64,000 nucleotides of DNA. Origin: Euglena gracilis. Lineage: Eukaryota; Euglenida; Euglenophyceae; Euglenales. The stretch covers positions 43,857,540-43,921,539 of the forward strand of contig CP154955.1 of NCBI GenBank assembly GCA_039621445.1, given 5' to 3'. Every line of letters begins with the position of its first letter. The first letter of the stretch is position 1. Below, piece by piece: positions 1-14,800 of this stretch. Both the position numbers and the translations under genes were made by a program. Below the pieces are notes generated by a model. The model was not told the origin of the DNA. It did no database searches and saw only the letters and a program-made list of their open reading frames with translations.

Positions 1-123
1 GCACGCAGTAATGTTCAGAAATGTCAGAACATTGCGTTTTTTTGGAGTTGCTGATTGGCTTTGGGGCTCCCCCCTCCCTCCGCGTCTCCTGGAGATCAGA
101 AATGCTTGTGGCCGATTCCACAG

Positions 124-3100
124 TATTTCTTCAACGGGGATTTCGTGGACCGGGGGGAGTACGGCATGGAGGTGCTGGTCCTCATCCTGACCATGAAGTG
201 CGTGTGGCCCAAGTCCGGTGTGATGTGTGCGCACTGCTCTGCCGCCTTTGGCTGCGACCGATGCTGGCCAATTTTATTATACCCTCTTCCTTCTTTTTTA
301 TTTTCTATTTTCTGTTTTTGTTTATTTGTTTGTTTGTTTTTTGTTGTTGTTTGTCCCGCCACCTCACAAACGCGGTGTGCCTCAGCGCAGGGACGTCTGT
401 GTTTTCTGCTTCCCAAACCCTGCCTCTGGTCGGCGACTGGCATTCAGCACTGGCTTTCTGGTTGCTTGTTTCACCGTTGGTTCAGCTCTTTCCCTCCTCC
501 CCCCTGGGATGCACAGTGTTCCTCAACCGGGGCAACCACGAGAACCTGGCCGCCAACATCAACTACGGCTTCGCCCAGGAATGCCACACGGGCTTCTGCT
601 TAAGGGTTCGCAGTACCCCCGGGGGCTGGGCTGCAGCTAGTCCAAATCTGGCTAGCGGGAATCCTAGCAGACCCCCAGGGTCCTTTAGCAAAAGCCTGTT
701 GCTACACGAAGTACAATGCATACACCATGCAGCTGTGCCAGGCGATGTTTGAGGCCCTACCCCTGGCCCATGTCCTCAGCGGCCGGTGTGAGGCAGTGTT
801 TTGCCTGATGGTGGACGGGTTCAACAAAAGGACTACGGCCAACTGTCAGTCAAATTCTTTACCTCAAAAGTGTTCAGTCTGCTGCCTAACTCTTTCAGTT
901 GTTGTTGGCCAGTCGTTTTCATTCTGACTCGCCCCACCTTTCCCATTTGAGGGTCCGGCGTGCATTTTTCAGCCACTGGTGCTGCGGATTATGGAAAAAA
1001 TTGTGAACTGTGCACATTTGGGTCTCCGAGGCATGGCTGGAGCCTGTGGGACCCGCCCCACGGTGGCAAAGCAGGGGCTGCTGCCGGTCTCCCGTAGGAT
1101 CTTTGTGGTCCACGGCGGCCTCAGCCGGTACGACAACTTCCTCCTGGGCCACATCGCCGAGCTGCCCCGCTGTACTCAGGCCTGCCCCCCTCCCCGAGGT
1201 CAGTCAAATTCAGCCTGATACAGCCAAGGGCAACCAGGGAGGGGGGGGGGCATTGTCCGTGAAGAAGGACTTGGTTGCCTGAAGCGTTCCATCCTCAACT
1301 GGTGGTCCTTCTCTGCCCATTTTTTAAAATGCTTTGGGGATGAGCAAACCAACATTCAGGTTTTGGAAATGAAATGAATCAGCCGTAACACCAGAGTTTG
1401 GAAGATCACCAGAATTGATAACCTTGCCGAGTCTTTTATTGCAGCATTTTAAAAACGCCCACGAGCCCAACTCCATATTATTTCAAAAAAAATGCCCTCC
1501 AAAAAAGTTCCACATTCTTTGCCTATCACGGTTGTGGGACAGGACCGGAGCTTTTTTGGCTTTGGAGAACCACCCACACCCTCATCTCTGCTTGGCGATT
1601 TGATGACCAGCGCCACCCTGTGGTCCCCAAACTTCATTTACACCCCCACCAGAAGGGAAAAAGAATGAGGAAGGAAGGCGTGGATCGAAGGTGCCAAAAA
1701 AACGTGGCCAACCCACCCATCCAAATATCTTGCCTCCCCTTGGGGGTGATCCCCCCGGGACACGTTTTTGAATGGCAAGCCTGTATCACACATGGCAACG
1801 GATGAGGAGTGGATACAGTGCATGACGTTGCCCAAAGCACGGCACACCCCTGGTAGAAGAAGAAAGCATACATGTGGACCTCGGCCGATACCCCCCACCA
1901 GGGCAACCCTGATTGGGGTATGACCCAGGGGTTGTCCTGATGTCAGTGGGCAGGGCTTCACTGCCCCCGGACCTGTGCCTGTGCCGCTGCCCTCAGATCC
2001 TCGGGGCCCCGGCCACCATGCAGGACAGCGTGCTGTTTGACCTGCAGTGGGCCAGTCAGGCTGGTCTAAAGAGCCGGTTGCCCTCCCCCCCCCCAGTGTG
2101 GGAGGGGGCAGCCTCTCCCCGCCCCCCCCTTCGGTGGATGCAGACAGGCAAGCCAGGACGTCCTTCCCAGTGTCCGGCCACGGCCTGGCCTGCGAGGGAC
2201 CCCATCCCAACGTTCGGCCGCGTCAACGGGGGCCGCGGCCCGGAGACGTGGCAGTTCGGCCCGGACGTGACGCACCAGTTCTTGGCCAGGGCCCCGACGC
2301 TCCCTGTCGGAGGCCGTAGGCGCTTCAACCCCCAGTGTCTGAGTCACAGCTCCAGTCTCCATCAGGCTTCTTTTTAAGACCCCCGGGGGGGGGAGGAGGG
2401 GTCCCCCCCCACCCACCCAGGGTGGCGCGGGACCCCCCCCGGGGCGGGGGGGGGGGGCGGGGACCCCCCAAAATCGGGCCCGTTAAAGGCAATTTTCAAA
2501 AAATTTTCGGCGCTTTGCGCCGAAAAGGTATACCCAGGTCCAGGCGCGGGACCTCCCCCCCGGGGGGTCCGGCCTGGACCCACCCACCCACCGGTCTCCA
2601 TGTGGGACATAGACATGGAGCTCATATGGCACACGACATACGTGCACCCACATTCACTGCACAGAAGCACCGCACCACGGGTGGTGTTACACCTTTGACC
2701 AGTCCATAAGGTACGGTACGCTTTTTTTTTAAGGACCCCCCTTAAGGACTCTTAGGCCTAAGGGACGGTCAACCGCCTATCTGGCAATCGAATGGGTTCA
2801 AAATTAAAAGTCAAAAAACGCAATTTCGACGTTTTGGGTGGATGGACGATGGTGTAAAGATTCCAGAAATCTTTTTTCCCCCCGAAATTGGCACTCTTTT
2901 GCCAAATATGGCCATTTTTTGGATTTTTCCCTGTAGATTTTCATTGAATGTGCTGGGACGGGATTTTTTTTTCCCGTTAAGGACCGCCCTGCCTTTGACA
3001 CCTGGGGCCCCATATTTTGCGGTATTCCTACCACAGCTTTTGCATCCAGTGTTCCGCTTCCTCTGGGGTAGCGTTGGTCGTTGTGTCGAGGTGGCGATGT

Positions 3101-3527
3101 CGCGGGGCCCTGGAAGAGCAAAACAACCGCCTCAGCTACATCGTCCGGTCCCATCAGGTGTCCGTCCCCCACCCATACACAAATCCCGTCCCTCCCACTC
3201 ATCCGCCCATTCCGGTGCCTATATCTCCTGCCAAGGCCAAGCACACACCCCAGCCTTTGGTAATATCGCGTCTGCGATTGTTCAAGCTGTGGCTGGGATG
3301 ACCTCTGCCCTTTCATCATTATCACTTTATATATATATATATACATATATATATATTATATATATATATATATATAATTCAATAGCAAGGCTTCCTCTCT
3401 TGTGTCCTGGGCCGCACGTCGCAGGTGCCATCCTCCGGCCAGGGCTTTGAGGTTACCCATGACGGGAAGCTCATCACGGTGTTTAGTGCCAGCAACTATT
3501 GCGGGTACACCGGCAATATGGGCGCAG
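124..3527 (+). CDS. Exons encoding the phosphatase catalytic core
   Basis: Conserved PPP motifs appear in order: NGDFVDRG (124-217), NRGNHE (517-585), [15 protein letters not shown] (704-785), IFVVHGGLS (1098 on), SVLFDLQWA (to 2053) joined to DP (2198), [10 protein letters not shown] (to 2283), SYIVRSHQ (3118-3157), and [18 protein letters not shown] (3425-3527). The metal- and phosphate-binding Asp, Asn and His residues of GDxVDRG, GNHE, HGG and RSH are all present, so the visible core looks intact. RSHQ replaces the commoner RSHE. Three junctions (585/704, 2053/2198, 2283/3118) lack GT-AG and fit the CAG...CTG intron rule; the others are GT-AG. Confidence 0.88.
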
Positions 3528-6500
3528 GTCCCGCTGTCCTGTGCGTTGTGGTGCGGCGTGCGTTCGTGCGTGCCTAAGTGGCGATGCTGCAAGACTCAGT
3601 GACAGACTCGGTAATACGAAAGTGTGGGATGACCAATTGTGCTGAGAGCAATTGCAGTATGAACTCATGTATCCTTTGTGCAGCATAAGTTTATATACAT
3701 GTTCATATATCCGTATATTCAAACACCTCCCTGGGGGGGGGGAAGTGTTTACTGATATTGGCTGACCCACACAAGAAACACGTCTCCATTGTCGATGGCA
3801 GAATGATGCGGGAATCTGTTCGAGAGGACTTGCCTCGACACAATTGGCAGTCAGCGTTGTCAATTGGCACCGGGAAATACTTCCCCTGGCAGCTGCCAGT
3901 CTGCTGTGGTGAATACACTCCTGTCTTTTCGCCCCTCCACTGCACCGAGTTGTTTCTCTCGCCAGGGCATCCGGCATGAAGACGGCAGTGCTCGTGGTGC
4001 CGGCTGGCACCAAATGTGTTGTTGCTGGGTCCGTTCACACACAATTTGTGTTTGTCGTCAGGAAATGCATTTCGCTTGCCCCCAACCCCCGCAGTGCTCG
4101 TCATCTACGAGGACCTCCGCTTCGAGGCGTCGGAGTACTTCAGCCCGCCCCTTGTGGAGCTGCGGCAGGCGGTGGCCGCGGGGCTGGCCCGGCCGGGCTC
4201 CCCGCCGGCCGACGACGCGCAAATGCTCGGCGCCACCCTGCGCCTGATCCGGTGTGTGGGTGTGTGGGGGACCCCGTCGTGGGGTGGGGGGGTCACATGC
4301 AGTTGCCCTCGCAAGTAAATTTAACCCCCTGTTTTAAAATTTAAGCCCCCCCAAAAAATTTGACCCCTCAGCGCCGTGAAGTGTGTGGGGCGGTGGAAAA
4401 ATTCCCTGAAAAAATTGCTGGAAACTCATTCTTGGACACAAAATTGATGACAGTTCTGATTATCTGGGATTTTGAAAATCGATGCAACTATGGCAATTTC
4501 CAGTTAAAAGCAACTTCCATTTGGCACGTGGCGCAGAAGTTTGAAACTTTTTGTGTTTTTGGGGGGATGATTTTTTGGTCCAGGTCGGGCAAAGCGTCCA
4601 AAAATTAGAACCACCCTGGATGTTTCCACAGCAGACCCCCCACCAAAAAGACCTGGGGTTTAAGACTGCTTCCACTCTACTCAGTGAGTAACTCTTTTTT
4701 CCAGCCCGGGACCCCCTCACGGGCGCAGCCAAGTTTCAGTGTGGGGTGACAGGTGACCCTCAGGGGTGACCCTGGTTTGAAGTGCTTGAATTTTTTGGGT
4801 TCACAGCTTCGGGTTGGCCACGGGTCATTGTGGACAGGTTGCTTTTGGGTGAAATAAACTCGGACAAAAAACACGGAGGCATGATGGTGTTTTCAAAGCG
4901 GTGTGAACTGCTTGCTTTCCATATTGGACGATGTGTCCAGAGTTCTTCAGAGCAGGGTTGCTCCGAGGCATTGCGGTATGGGCCTGATAACGAGCAGATT
5001 TGTGACTGTGCTCCACAAAGATTTTACGGCTGCCAGGACAATCTTTTCTCTGGTGTTTCAGGCAGTTCATTATGGAGAAGAAGGACGGCCTCAGGAGTCG
5101 ATTCCAGTCTGTGGCCAATGGGCAAGGCCCCTTGGTTACAGTGCTGCAGTGGATTCAGGTTTTTGGGCATGCCCTTTGCGCGATTTGCTGTGACATATCA
5201 GTTGAACGTTTTTGGGCAAAATCTATAATAATTATAATAATCAGATTATATTTTTGTCAAAAAAATTTTCTGTGATTATGAGGTATTCTGCCGCTTCTGG
5301 GTCGATCATGTTTGCACTTTTTTTTTTTTCAGAGTCCTTTTTTTTGCATTCTTTATGAAAATTATACAGTACAATTTCATGTGCTTTTTGCCGCCTCGTT
5401 CTGCAATGAAATATTTTTTTCATTGAAGAATGGCAATTGTTCAAGTTCTGTACGGAGGTGTTTCCAATCATTCTGAAGGTTCATCCGGAATCACGTCGAG
5501 AGAAATTCCACAATTTTGCGACGTTTGTTACGTTGACGTTTATTTTTCTGGTCTGCTCCCTGTGTATTGGCACCGGGTGCATGTATATTTTTTTCTGTTT
5601 TATTGGATTGCTTGACTGGAGTTCATTTGAGCTCAGTCGTGCCGATAAAGCAAGTGTTTGTGAAGCGATTCAATTGCAGGTGTTGAAAAAGGACTAGCCA
5701 AGGAAAGAGGAAATTGTCTGGCCAAGGCTTTTTTTTTGCGCCCAGAGTCACATCCTGATGAATTTTTTCCAGAATGCAACGTTCTTGACGCGGAGCTGTT
5801 TATGTTCCAACACGCCCAGCCCAACACAGCTCAGCAGTCTATCAGCCGGTGCCGGGATGCCCTGCCGCCACCTCCCTCCGGCGGATTTCCACCACAGACG
5901 ATGGCCTTCACCCTCGCCCTGGACCTGGACTGGCAGCAGCTGCAGCCCCACCTGGCGGAGGCCAACGAGGCCGGCCTCATCGACTACGAGGCGTTCCTGA
6001 ACCGGTTCCGCGTGGAGCCCGGCCCCATGTGTGCCCCTTCACCCTTGTGGGCCACTGCCGCCGAAGTCAACCGAAGCCTCATCCCTGCCAGTTAGCGTTT
6101 TATTTTCCACTCCCCGGGGACTGCGGTGAGGGGTGTGGACACATATGTATCCGCTCCAAGCTCCTGCATTTGTGTTGCGGGGGCAAACGTGTCTGTCCTC
6201 AGTGGCATCACAAGTTCGGCAACCCCCCAAGGAACGCCATTTAGCCAAGACATAATATAATACAATGATATAGTAATATATAGCATAGTTTTATGTTGAT
6301 ACAGCAGAGTATAGTATAGTATGGTATAGTTTCTATTATGTTATAGTAACATAATATAAATAATAGCCGAGGCCGCCTCTTTCGGTCCACATGAGAGTCT
6401 TTCAAAGCGCACTGGAGAGCTGCGGGGAGGGGGTCTTGTGAGGCCTTTGCCCCCAACACGGGCCCCCCCCCACCCACACCACCATCGCAGCCTGGCGACG

Positions 6501-8836
6501 TGGGTGCAGTCAGTGCGGCAGTCGCTGTGGCAGCGCATCGTGCAGAGCAAGCTGTCCCTGCAGGAGATGATGGACCTCTTCGACCTGGACCGCAACGGCG
6601 TGGTGGACCAGGCCCAGGCCCCGGGCGGGGCGTTTCCTCCGGCCCCATACCCCTGCCCCATCAGCCAGCCAGCATTTTTTTTTCTCTCCAGCCAGCACCC
6701 CCCAGCCCGGCTGCACGTGAATCCCCGACACCCTGTGGGTGGTGGGTGGGCGGGGGCGGGGGGTCGACCCCCCCCAACCCCATCCTGGTTGGTGGGGGTC
6801 CCCCCCGTATTTCCAGGGGCCCTGGTTCTTAGGCGGCCTAATTCGCATTTAAGGATTTAACTTTTTATTTGCGCATATGCGCAAATCCCCTGATTTTTTG
6901 ATTCCGGCGGGGAAGGTCCAGGGGTTGAGCAGTCACGCCAGCCAGCAGGGGCAAAAAACGAAGGGATTTTTTGGTTTTGGCGGAGAGACCCCTGGGACTT
7001 TGTCAAAAAACAGTGTTTTTTTGAGTGTCAAAAAATTTTATTTTGGGCCAAACCCCCGGGACCCTGCCCGCCCAAACGGAAAAAAAATTAAAAAAAGCAC
7101 CTGGGGACCGGGACCCTCCCCGCCCCTGTGGTGACGCGGAGCCTTTTTTGGGGAAGCGAACTCGCCGGCAGTGTGTTCCCTCCCGGTGCCTCGGAGTGTG
7201 TGTGTGTGTACTGTTACCTTTGGGACTTGTGAATTTTTGATTGGTTAAGAAAGCAGCAGACAGGGTGGCAGGGGATTGGGAGGGGTGCGGGTTGGGGGGG
7301 TCCGGTGTGCAGGGGGTAGGGGGAGGAGGGGTCCAGGGGTGCAGGGGTGACGGTGCAGGGGGTGTGCACGGGTGGTGTGCGGCGGGCAGGGCGGTGGGGG
7401 TCAGGCGCCCGCAGGGGTTGTCAGTGGGGGCCTGGTTGCCTGTGTGTGGTGGCTTGCGTGCGTGCAACCCATTAATTTGACCCTGGTGTTTTTGTGAGGC
7501 ACCAAACAGATAATTGATGTTGATGCGCGCAATTGCGCAAATAAAACGTACGGTGGTGTGCGTGCCAGGGGATGAGAGGGGTGCCAATGGAAGAACCACA
7601 TGATTGAAAGAGATGGGGATGAAAAGACAAGAGGGGAAAGAGAAAAGGCAGACTGGCAAACAGACCCCCGGCGGGCGGGGTACACGCTGGCCGCCCGGGG
7701 CTGAACAGGAGGAGGGGGGCCGCCCCGCACTCCGCTGCGCGCAGGTTGTCAGTGGGGGGCGGTGCTTGAGGGGAGGGGTAATTTTTTTTTGAACACGGGT
7801 GAGAGGGGCAGCACGACACGAGAGGGGGGCTGCAGGGTCACGAGAAGGGGTGTGTCACACCAACCCACAAAAAAAAAAACACAAGTCCACCTCCCTGCAG
7901 GGTAGAGGGCGTGGGGATGACGGTCAGCAGGGGGGCGGTGTACACGGACACCACGGCGGTGGGGCACTGTCTCCCAGCTGGCAGGCAAATAACAAAACAA
8001 ACAAAGTGTGCGTTTTACTTGCGCAAGTGCGCGCATCAACACCACTGATGAATTTTTTTATTTGGAACAAGAATTCTGAGAGGGGACAGACCATAGCCGA
8101 GAGGGGATTGAGAGGGGGAAACACTTGTAACAGGAACATTTGCGCAAATGCGCGCATCAAAAGTGTTTTATAAAAAAAACATGAGAATCAGAGAATGGAG
8201 TGGGGAGAAGAACTGAAGAAAAAAGAAGGTGCTGAGACAGGCCCACAGCCAGTCTCACTTCTTGTGCTTGGTGAGCCGCTTGGCCAGGCTCTCCGAGGCG
8301 GCCGCCGGCTTGGCGCCGGGCTTGGGCAGCCCGCGGCGGACGGTGCTCCGGGGCGCCGCAGGCGGGGCGGTACGAGGCGGTGGTGGTGCCGGGGCGTCCT
8401 CGTCCTCGGATTCCTCCTCTTCGGACTCCGCCTCCTGCGTCGCCGCCGGTGCCGAGGCCGCCGCTGCCTGCGACGACGCTGCCTCCGCGGCCACCCTGGC
8501 CTTGGACGCCTCGATGATGTGCTTCATCGCCGGGTACTTCTTGGGGTCGAGGTGGTACGATTTGGGGCTCTTCAGGGCCTCCCCCGGGCCCGGGGGACGG
8601 ATCAGCCCCGCCGCCTTCCACCGGGTGTCCTCCTTGCCTCCCCTGCCCTTGCCCTTGCCCTTGCCCTCCCCCTTCTTCTCCTCCCCCTGTCGCTCCTTCC
8701 CCTTCTGGGGCTCTGGCTTCCGGTACCCGGGGGTGATCTCCTCGATGGTGTCCTCCTCCTCTTCCTCTTCTCCCTGCTGCACTGGTGGGACTGCGGGAGC
8801 TTCGCTGGCGACTGCGGAGGAGGTGTCTGAGCTGTC

Positions 8837-8871
<35 letters not shown>

Positions 8872-11800
8872 CCTCCTCCACCTCCTCCTCCGGGTGGCGG
8901 CTGGGCTGGGCCACCGGCGGCGGCACGATGATGGGGCTGGCTCCGGGTTCGGGCGGGGTCAGCTCCGGGGTCTCCCGGCCGGGGGCGGTCATCTCCACGT
9001 CGCCCTCCTCCGGGCTGTCCACCGCCTCGGTCTCCTCCCGTCTGGGTTTGGGGGCTGGGGGCCTGCTGGGCTTCCTCTCCGGCTCCTTCTTCCGGCGCTT
9101 CTTCTTCCGGTCACCCCCACCCTTCTGGCGCTCCTCCAGCTTCTGCAGGCGGCGCTGCTCCTGCCGGATCTTGGTCTGGCGGCGCCGCTCCTCGGCCTCC
9201 TTGGCCCGTCGCCCCGCCTCCTCGGCGGCCAGGCGGAGCTTGTTCTGCAGGGCGGCGTTCTCCAGGGGGACCCAGAGGGCGTCCCCCCCTTCCAGGGCGG
9301 CCAGCAGGAGGGGCAGCATGGCGGAGGCGACGGGCCGGGGCAGGGTCACCGTGTTGGCCACGGTCTGGGTGACGTCCTCCAGGCTGCTGGCCGAGTCCTC
9401 CACCACCACCAGCACCTCGGGGGGCTTGGCTGCCCAGGCCGCCACCCGGCCGGCCACCGCGGCGTCGGCGGTCTGGATGACCATGGCGTTGGCCGCCTCC
9501 ATCCGCCGCACCACCCGCCGCCACAGCCACTCCACGCACAGCCAGTGCAGCCCCTGCCCGCAGCTGGACTCCACGTCCCACTCCACCTTGGGCAGCACCT
9601 GCGAGGGGACGATGGGACCAGACAGACATGGAAGACTGAAAGACTTTTCTTGTATAAGGTGCGCGCAATTGCGCGCATCAAACAATCACATTTAAAAAAA
9701 GGTTGCAGAGGATGGGTGGCACCACTGTATCCACTGTCTGAAATGCGGAATGGCAATCTGCAGAATGCGTGAGGTGGGGTGGGGTACCTTGCTTCGCTCC
9801 ACGTCACCCGGGCCGTACACGACCACCAGGGCCCGCTTCTCGAACTTGCGGGCCACCCCCTGGCCCTCCTGCCGCAGCCAGACGTCCACCGTCACCGACT
9901 CCCGCCCCGGCGCCAGCCGCCGCACCGCCGCCTCCACCGCAGCCACCGCCCCGGCACCGCCGTAGATGGCGACCGGCACGACGCCGGCCAGGCGCTTGAC
10001 CTGCTCGGACAGGAGGGGGCAGGATTCTGTTTCAGAGTGTTGGCGCACTGACAGACACCTTGAGTCATTTGATTTGCGCAAGTGCGTGCATCAAAACATT
10101 TGCGCAAGTGCGCGCATCAAATTTACAAAAAAAATCCATACACAACTGGGGAGGTGCTTCTGTTGAGAGTGGGAGTATGAATTTCTTTTTTTGTGCGCGC
10201 AATTGCGCAAGTAAAACAGAAACTACTAAAACTGCAAAAGACTCACGTTTAAACAGAACCCTGAGCCCGTGCTGTGGGTGACCTCGATGACGACGAGGCC
10301 CACTGCGGCCCCCAACGCCTCCGCCGGCACCGCGCCTCCGCTGGCCTGGTACACCAGGCAGCGCACCCCCTTCTCCTCCCCGGCCGGCCGGGCCACCCCC
10401 ACCTCCTGGAGGGCCCCGCCCTCCTTGGCCACCACCTCGGTCTCCACCGTCGGGAAGGCGAAGGAGGCCCGCAGCTCCTCGTACTGCGCCTCCACCCAGA
10501 AGGGGGCCGTCAGCACCGCCGCCAGCGGGGGCTTCGGCTCCGCCGGGCTCCAGGTCCACGACCCCAGCCTCGCCACCTGCAACGCCGCCACCGGGACGGT
10601 CCGCTTGAAGCGGCTGCGCTCCGCCCCGTTGTGCACTGCGAGACAACGGTGAAGGGGGGGGGAAGCACGTGACCACACTTGCAATGCACCCAGTGACCAT
10701 CACCACCAACCGCCGTCCAATGCTCTGGGCACCCTTCATATGCAACCCCGACCCACGCAGACCGCAGTGGCACACCCATCCGCGCGTGGATGTTGGGGTT
10801 GTCGCCCCGCCACGCGAAGGCCACCCACATCTCGTGGGTGGCCTCGGTCACCGCCTGCTCCAGCTGGGCCAGGCCGATCCCCGGGCTCTGCAGCGCCGCC
10901 GCCACCTGCGCCCGCGCCTCGGGGGTCAGCAGCCGCCGGAGGGACCGCACGTGGGAGGACAGCAGCGTGCGGCCCCTCGCCGCCAGCGCCGACTCGACGC
11001 TCAGCAGCCCCGCCACCGCCTCCGGGTTCTCCTCCACCAGCCGCTGCAGCGGCCCCCACATCTGGATGACCTGCCCCTGAGGCAATGACACAGAGACTGG
11101 AACCCTACGCCAGTCTATCATGACAATGCACTATGTCTTTGTGAAACATTTTTATGCGCGCAATTGCGCAAATAAAATGGGAACAACGTCATCTAACTAA
11201 ATGCATGGGAGCTGTGGCAGAAGTACTGGACTGTGCTCACACCTGGGGGACCGACCGGTCCCAGCCGGCCTGCCGGTAGGCCGCCGCCAGCCGCACCGCC
11301 GGCACCGTGCTGATGTCCTTCCCCTTCACCAGGAGGTTGGCGAACTGGGGGATGGACAGCTCCTTCACCGACGACTGGATGGCCTGCGCATCCCCGCCGG
11401 CCGCCCGCCGCAGGTGCACCGGGGTCAAGGGGTGGAGGATGGTGGCGAGGACGTATTTCGCCTGGCCACAGCCCTGTATTTGCACCATTGTCTGCGAGAC
11501 CTGGGAGGGGCTGCACAGGAGGGGCGACACGAGAGGGGTGGCATGAGAGGGGCGGCACGAGAGGGGCTGCACGAGAGGGGCTGCACGAGAGGGGTGACAT
11601 GGGAGGGGCAAAACAAAAAACACACAAAGAAATACAGAGCTGAATTTTTCGGGGGGTTCAACTTCTGGGACCTGAAGCCCTCCGCCCAGCGCTTCAGCGC
11701 CGAGGTGATGTGCTGCCCCGACATCAGCACGTAGTGGTTCTCTGTGAAAACAGTGGCAGGATGTGCGCGCAATTGCGCAAATCAAATGACATTGTGTGCT

Positions 11801-14800
11801 TGTGCGCGCAATTGCGCAAATCAAATGACATTGTGTGCTTGTGCGAGCAATTACGCAAATCAAATGCATTGTGTGCTTGTGCGCGCAATTGCGCAAATCA
11901 AATAGTACCAACAATGCAAAGCACTGTAGCCAATGCAGAGCCCCACATACCAACAGAGACTCCACAGACTAACTGATGTCAGAGAGACCGTCACACCTCA
12001 CACAGTCATATAACACACAATCACATTGAGAGACACACCGGCCTTCTTCCAGACCGTCACCCTCACCGGCTCCAGCGGGGGGTTGAGCTGCAGCTGCCGG
12101 AGCTTGCGCTCCACTTCGTTGTTGTCGAGAGGGCGGGTCTGGCCCTCCGTCATCCCGTAGTCGACGTGGAGGGTGTCGAGGGGGAGTTTGGTGCTGGTCG
12201 CCAGCACCCACTGCTCCACCTTTTCTTTGTACACCTCCGCGATGGGGCGCTTCCGGGCGGTGTTGCGGGGGTGTACCCGCCCCGGCTTGGCGGCGGGCTT
12301 GGGCTCCTGCGCTGTAGCGGCCTCGGCCGGGGCGGGCTCCGCTCTGGACTCCGCCACCTCGGTCCCGGGCTCCGCCTGCCCGGGGACGGCGGGCTCCCCC
12401 TCCGGGGGGACAGCAACAGGGTCGGCCATGGTGTGCCACCTGAGGCAAGGCGCAGTTTCAAAAAGGGGGGGTTTCTAACCAGTGACTGAACTACACATTC
12501 AACAGCTGAATGAAGCGCATTTTAAACGCCTTCCACCCTACGGGAGGCAACCCGCCCCAAATGTGACAAAAATTCATCCGACTTAGGCATTTTCAGGCAA
12601 AAAAATGGAAAAACTGTGAAACAGTACAACGGAACGCACAACATGCATTATTCTGGTCCGTAGCAAGGGGGGGTGTGGATATGCTACGTTTTTGTAATCT
12701 TTCACGGCCTGTCTGTGTCACAAAATGCCCAACACAAACCGGGGGTGACACGTCACGCATTCAGGTCGCGTAACTGCTAACGCACGGGCGGTTTGCCGTT
12801 GGACGTCCGTAGGCCTGCTTTTTTGGAAATCTAGAAGGCGTACGGAGGGGAGTTTTCAATTTTTTTCTTTTGGCGCACATGCACCTCGTCACGGCGCATC
12901 GATTGATCCGTGAAATAAAGCGTGGCGTCACTTGTATCAAAAGTTACTGAATCCTCGCCTCATCAGAAAATCAGCTCAGTCAGACCCCTCGAAGAGGTCC
13001 GCCGGGACGTACGCGTGGGACGCCCTCGGCTCCACAGTGTCCCGACTGCTGGTGGCCGCCCCGCGCTCCGCCTGCACTCGCCCGCCCGGCCGCTGAGGTG
13101 ACGTGTCAGGGCCTGGTGATTCGAATCGCGACCGTCGAGTCGGTCGCTCATGCAGGGACCCCTCCGACGACGAGTCAGCAGCCACGGGCAACGGCAGACT
13201 CGCAGTGCCCCACTGCATTGAAATTTTAAAATACACTTTTGATGCGCGCAATTGCGCAAATGTAACACAATGTATGGCTTCTGGGAGGGGGGTTTGACAG
13301 CCTATTCTCAAAAACGGTCACACTCTGAAAACTTCACAGCTACACACGTTCAGTACCTTTCCCCCGGCTTTCAGAACACAGAGAATTACCCAAACAAACA
13401 CGGAGCACGTAACAGGTATGCAAACGCTGTGACTGATGGGTCATTACTTTCAAGGGGGTGTGAAGGAACTCTGTGCCAGACACAATACACAGAAGGGGCC
13501 TACCACACTTGTCTATTGGGATCAATGTGAAACAGTTCACGTTTTTGATGCGCGCAATTGCGCAAATAAAAAAGTGTAATCATCATTATAAGGTACATCA
13601 CTACTGACAGCATCACTACCCACTTGCATATTTTTTCTTAACGTTTGATGCGCGCAAATGCGCAAATGCTACATTACACTTTGGTATTCCTCGGTGAATC
13701 ATGTCAGCAGAACAACGGTGGCAGTAATTACAGCCCTCCCCCCAGAAAGTAAATGACCAACCGCGAGTCTGGCTGCTGCCTGCCCAGCAGCCCTCTGCTG
13801 ACGTGGACGGCGGCGACCCAGCACGCTGTCCCGGTGGACCTGGCACAGGTCCACCTCCGCCTGCGACCGCCAGCTGCTGCCAGCCTGCGCGTCGTAGCAC
13901 AGCTGGTCCAGCTCCGCCGCCGCGTCGGCTGAGGGCACCTGGTCCTTCAGGAGCGTCCGCAGCGCGTACTGCAGCACGTCCTTCAGGGCCGTCTCGCCCT
14001 TCGGCCCCGCGTCGGGCGCCAGCAGGGACGGCGGACCCACCCAGCCGTCCGGCCACCGCGGGACCACGGACTGGTCCTCGGACTCCTCTCCCTCGTCCGC
14101 GTCGAGCTCCTCCGGCTGCCGCCGTCGCTCCGGACGCAGCCCCCTCACCGAGGCGTACGTCACCATCTGGTGGACCAGCCGGTCGGGGGCGTCCACCGGC
14201 GACCGCAGCTCACTGCCGTCCAGCAGGTGGTCCAGGTTGCGCAGGCAGTCCGCCAGCCACCGCCGGTCCACCCCCCAGGCGCCGTGGTGCCCCTGCCTCA
14301 CCAGGAGGTACAGGTCCATCACGTCCTCGACCTCCACCGCCTCCGGGTGCTGCTGCATGGACCCGCCCAGCCTGCTGAGGGTGGCCTCGTTGACCTCCTC
14401 CGAGAAGCAGCAGGCGGGCAGCTGCTCGTGCCACCGGTCCCACATCAGCAGCGCGCACGCCAGCGTCCGCACGTAGTCGGAGTGGCCGCGCGGCTGGTGT
14501 CCGGGTGTCGGCGCCTCCAGGTGCAGCAGCATCGTCAGGGCGTTGCACAGCACCTTCCGCGCCTGCCCGCCGGTCTGCGGCCGCCGCTCCTCCCAGTGGC
14601 ACTCCCGTACCTGCCACCCCAGCGCGAAGCAGGCCGGCGCCCACACCACCAGCAGGTCCTCCAACGCCTGCGCCACCGCCAGGTCCCGCTCCAGGTGCTC
14701 CAGTGCCTCCACAGCCTGGGCCTCCTTCCGGCGGCAGTGCTCCAGCGCCCGGATGCACTCCATCTCCCGGCTCCCCGACTGCCACGCCCGCTCCATCTTG

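Noticed and set aside
3971-4040. Possible exon (ACGGCAGTGCTCGTGGTGCC) resembling the next real exon start
   Set aside because: Direct splicing 3527 to 4095 keeps phase and gives the conserved [12 protein letters not shown], leaving no room for it.
8229-9772. Long + strand open frames opposite the last exon of the ParB-like gene
   Set aside because: They are low-complexity Ser/Arg or Leu/Gly shadows of a GC-rich - strand exon that has correct splice sites, a natural stop and a charged C-terminus.
11764-11902. Regularly spaced palindromic repeats resembling a CRISPR array
   Set aside because: Spacers are near-identical rather than unique, the context is a eukaryotic intron, and the same palindrome is dispersed over 11 kb.
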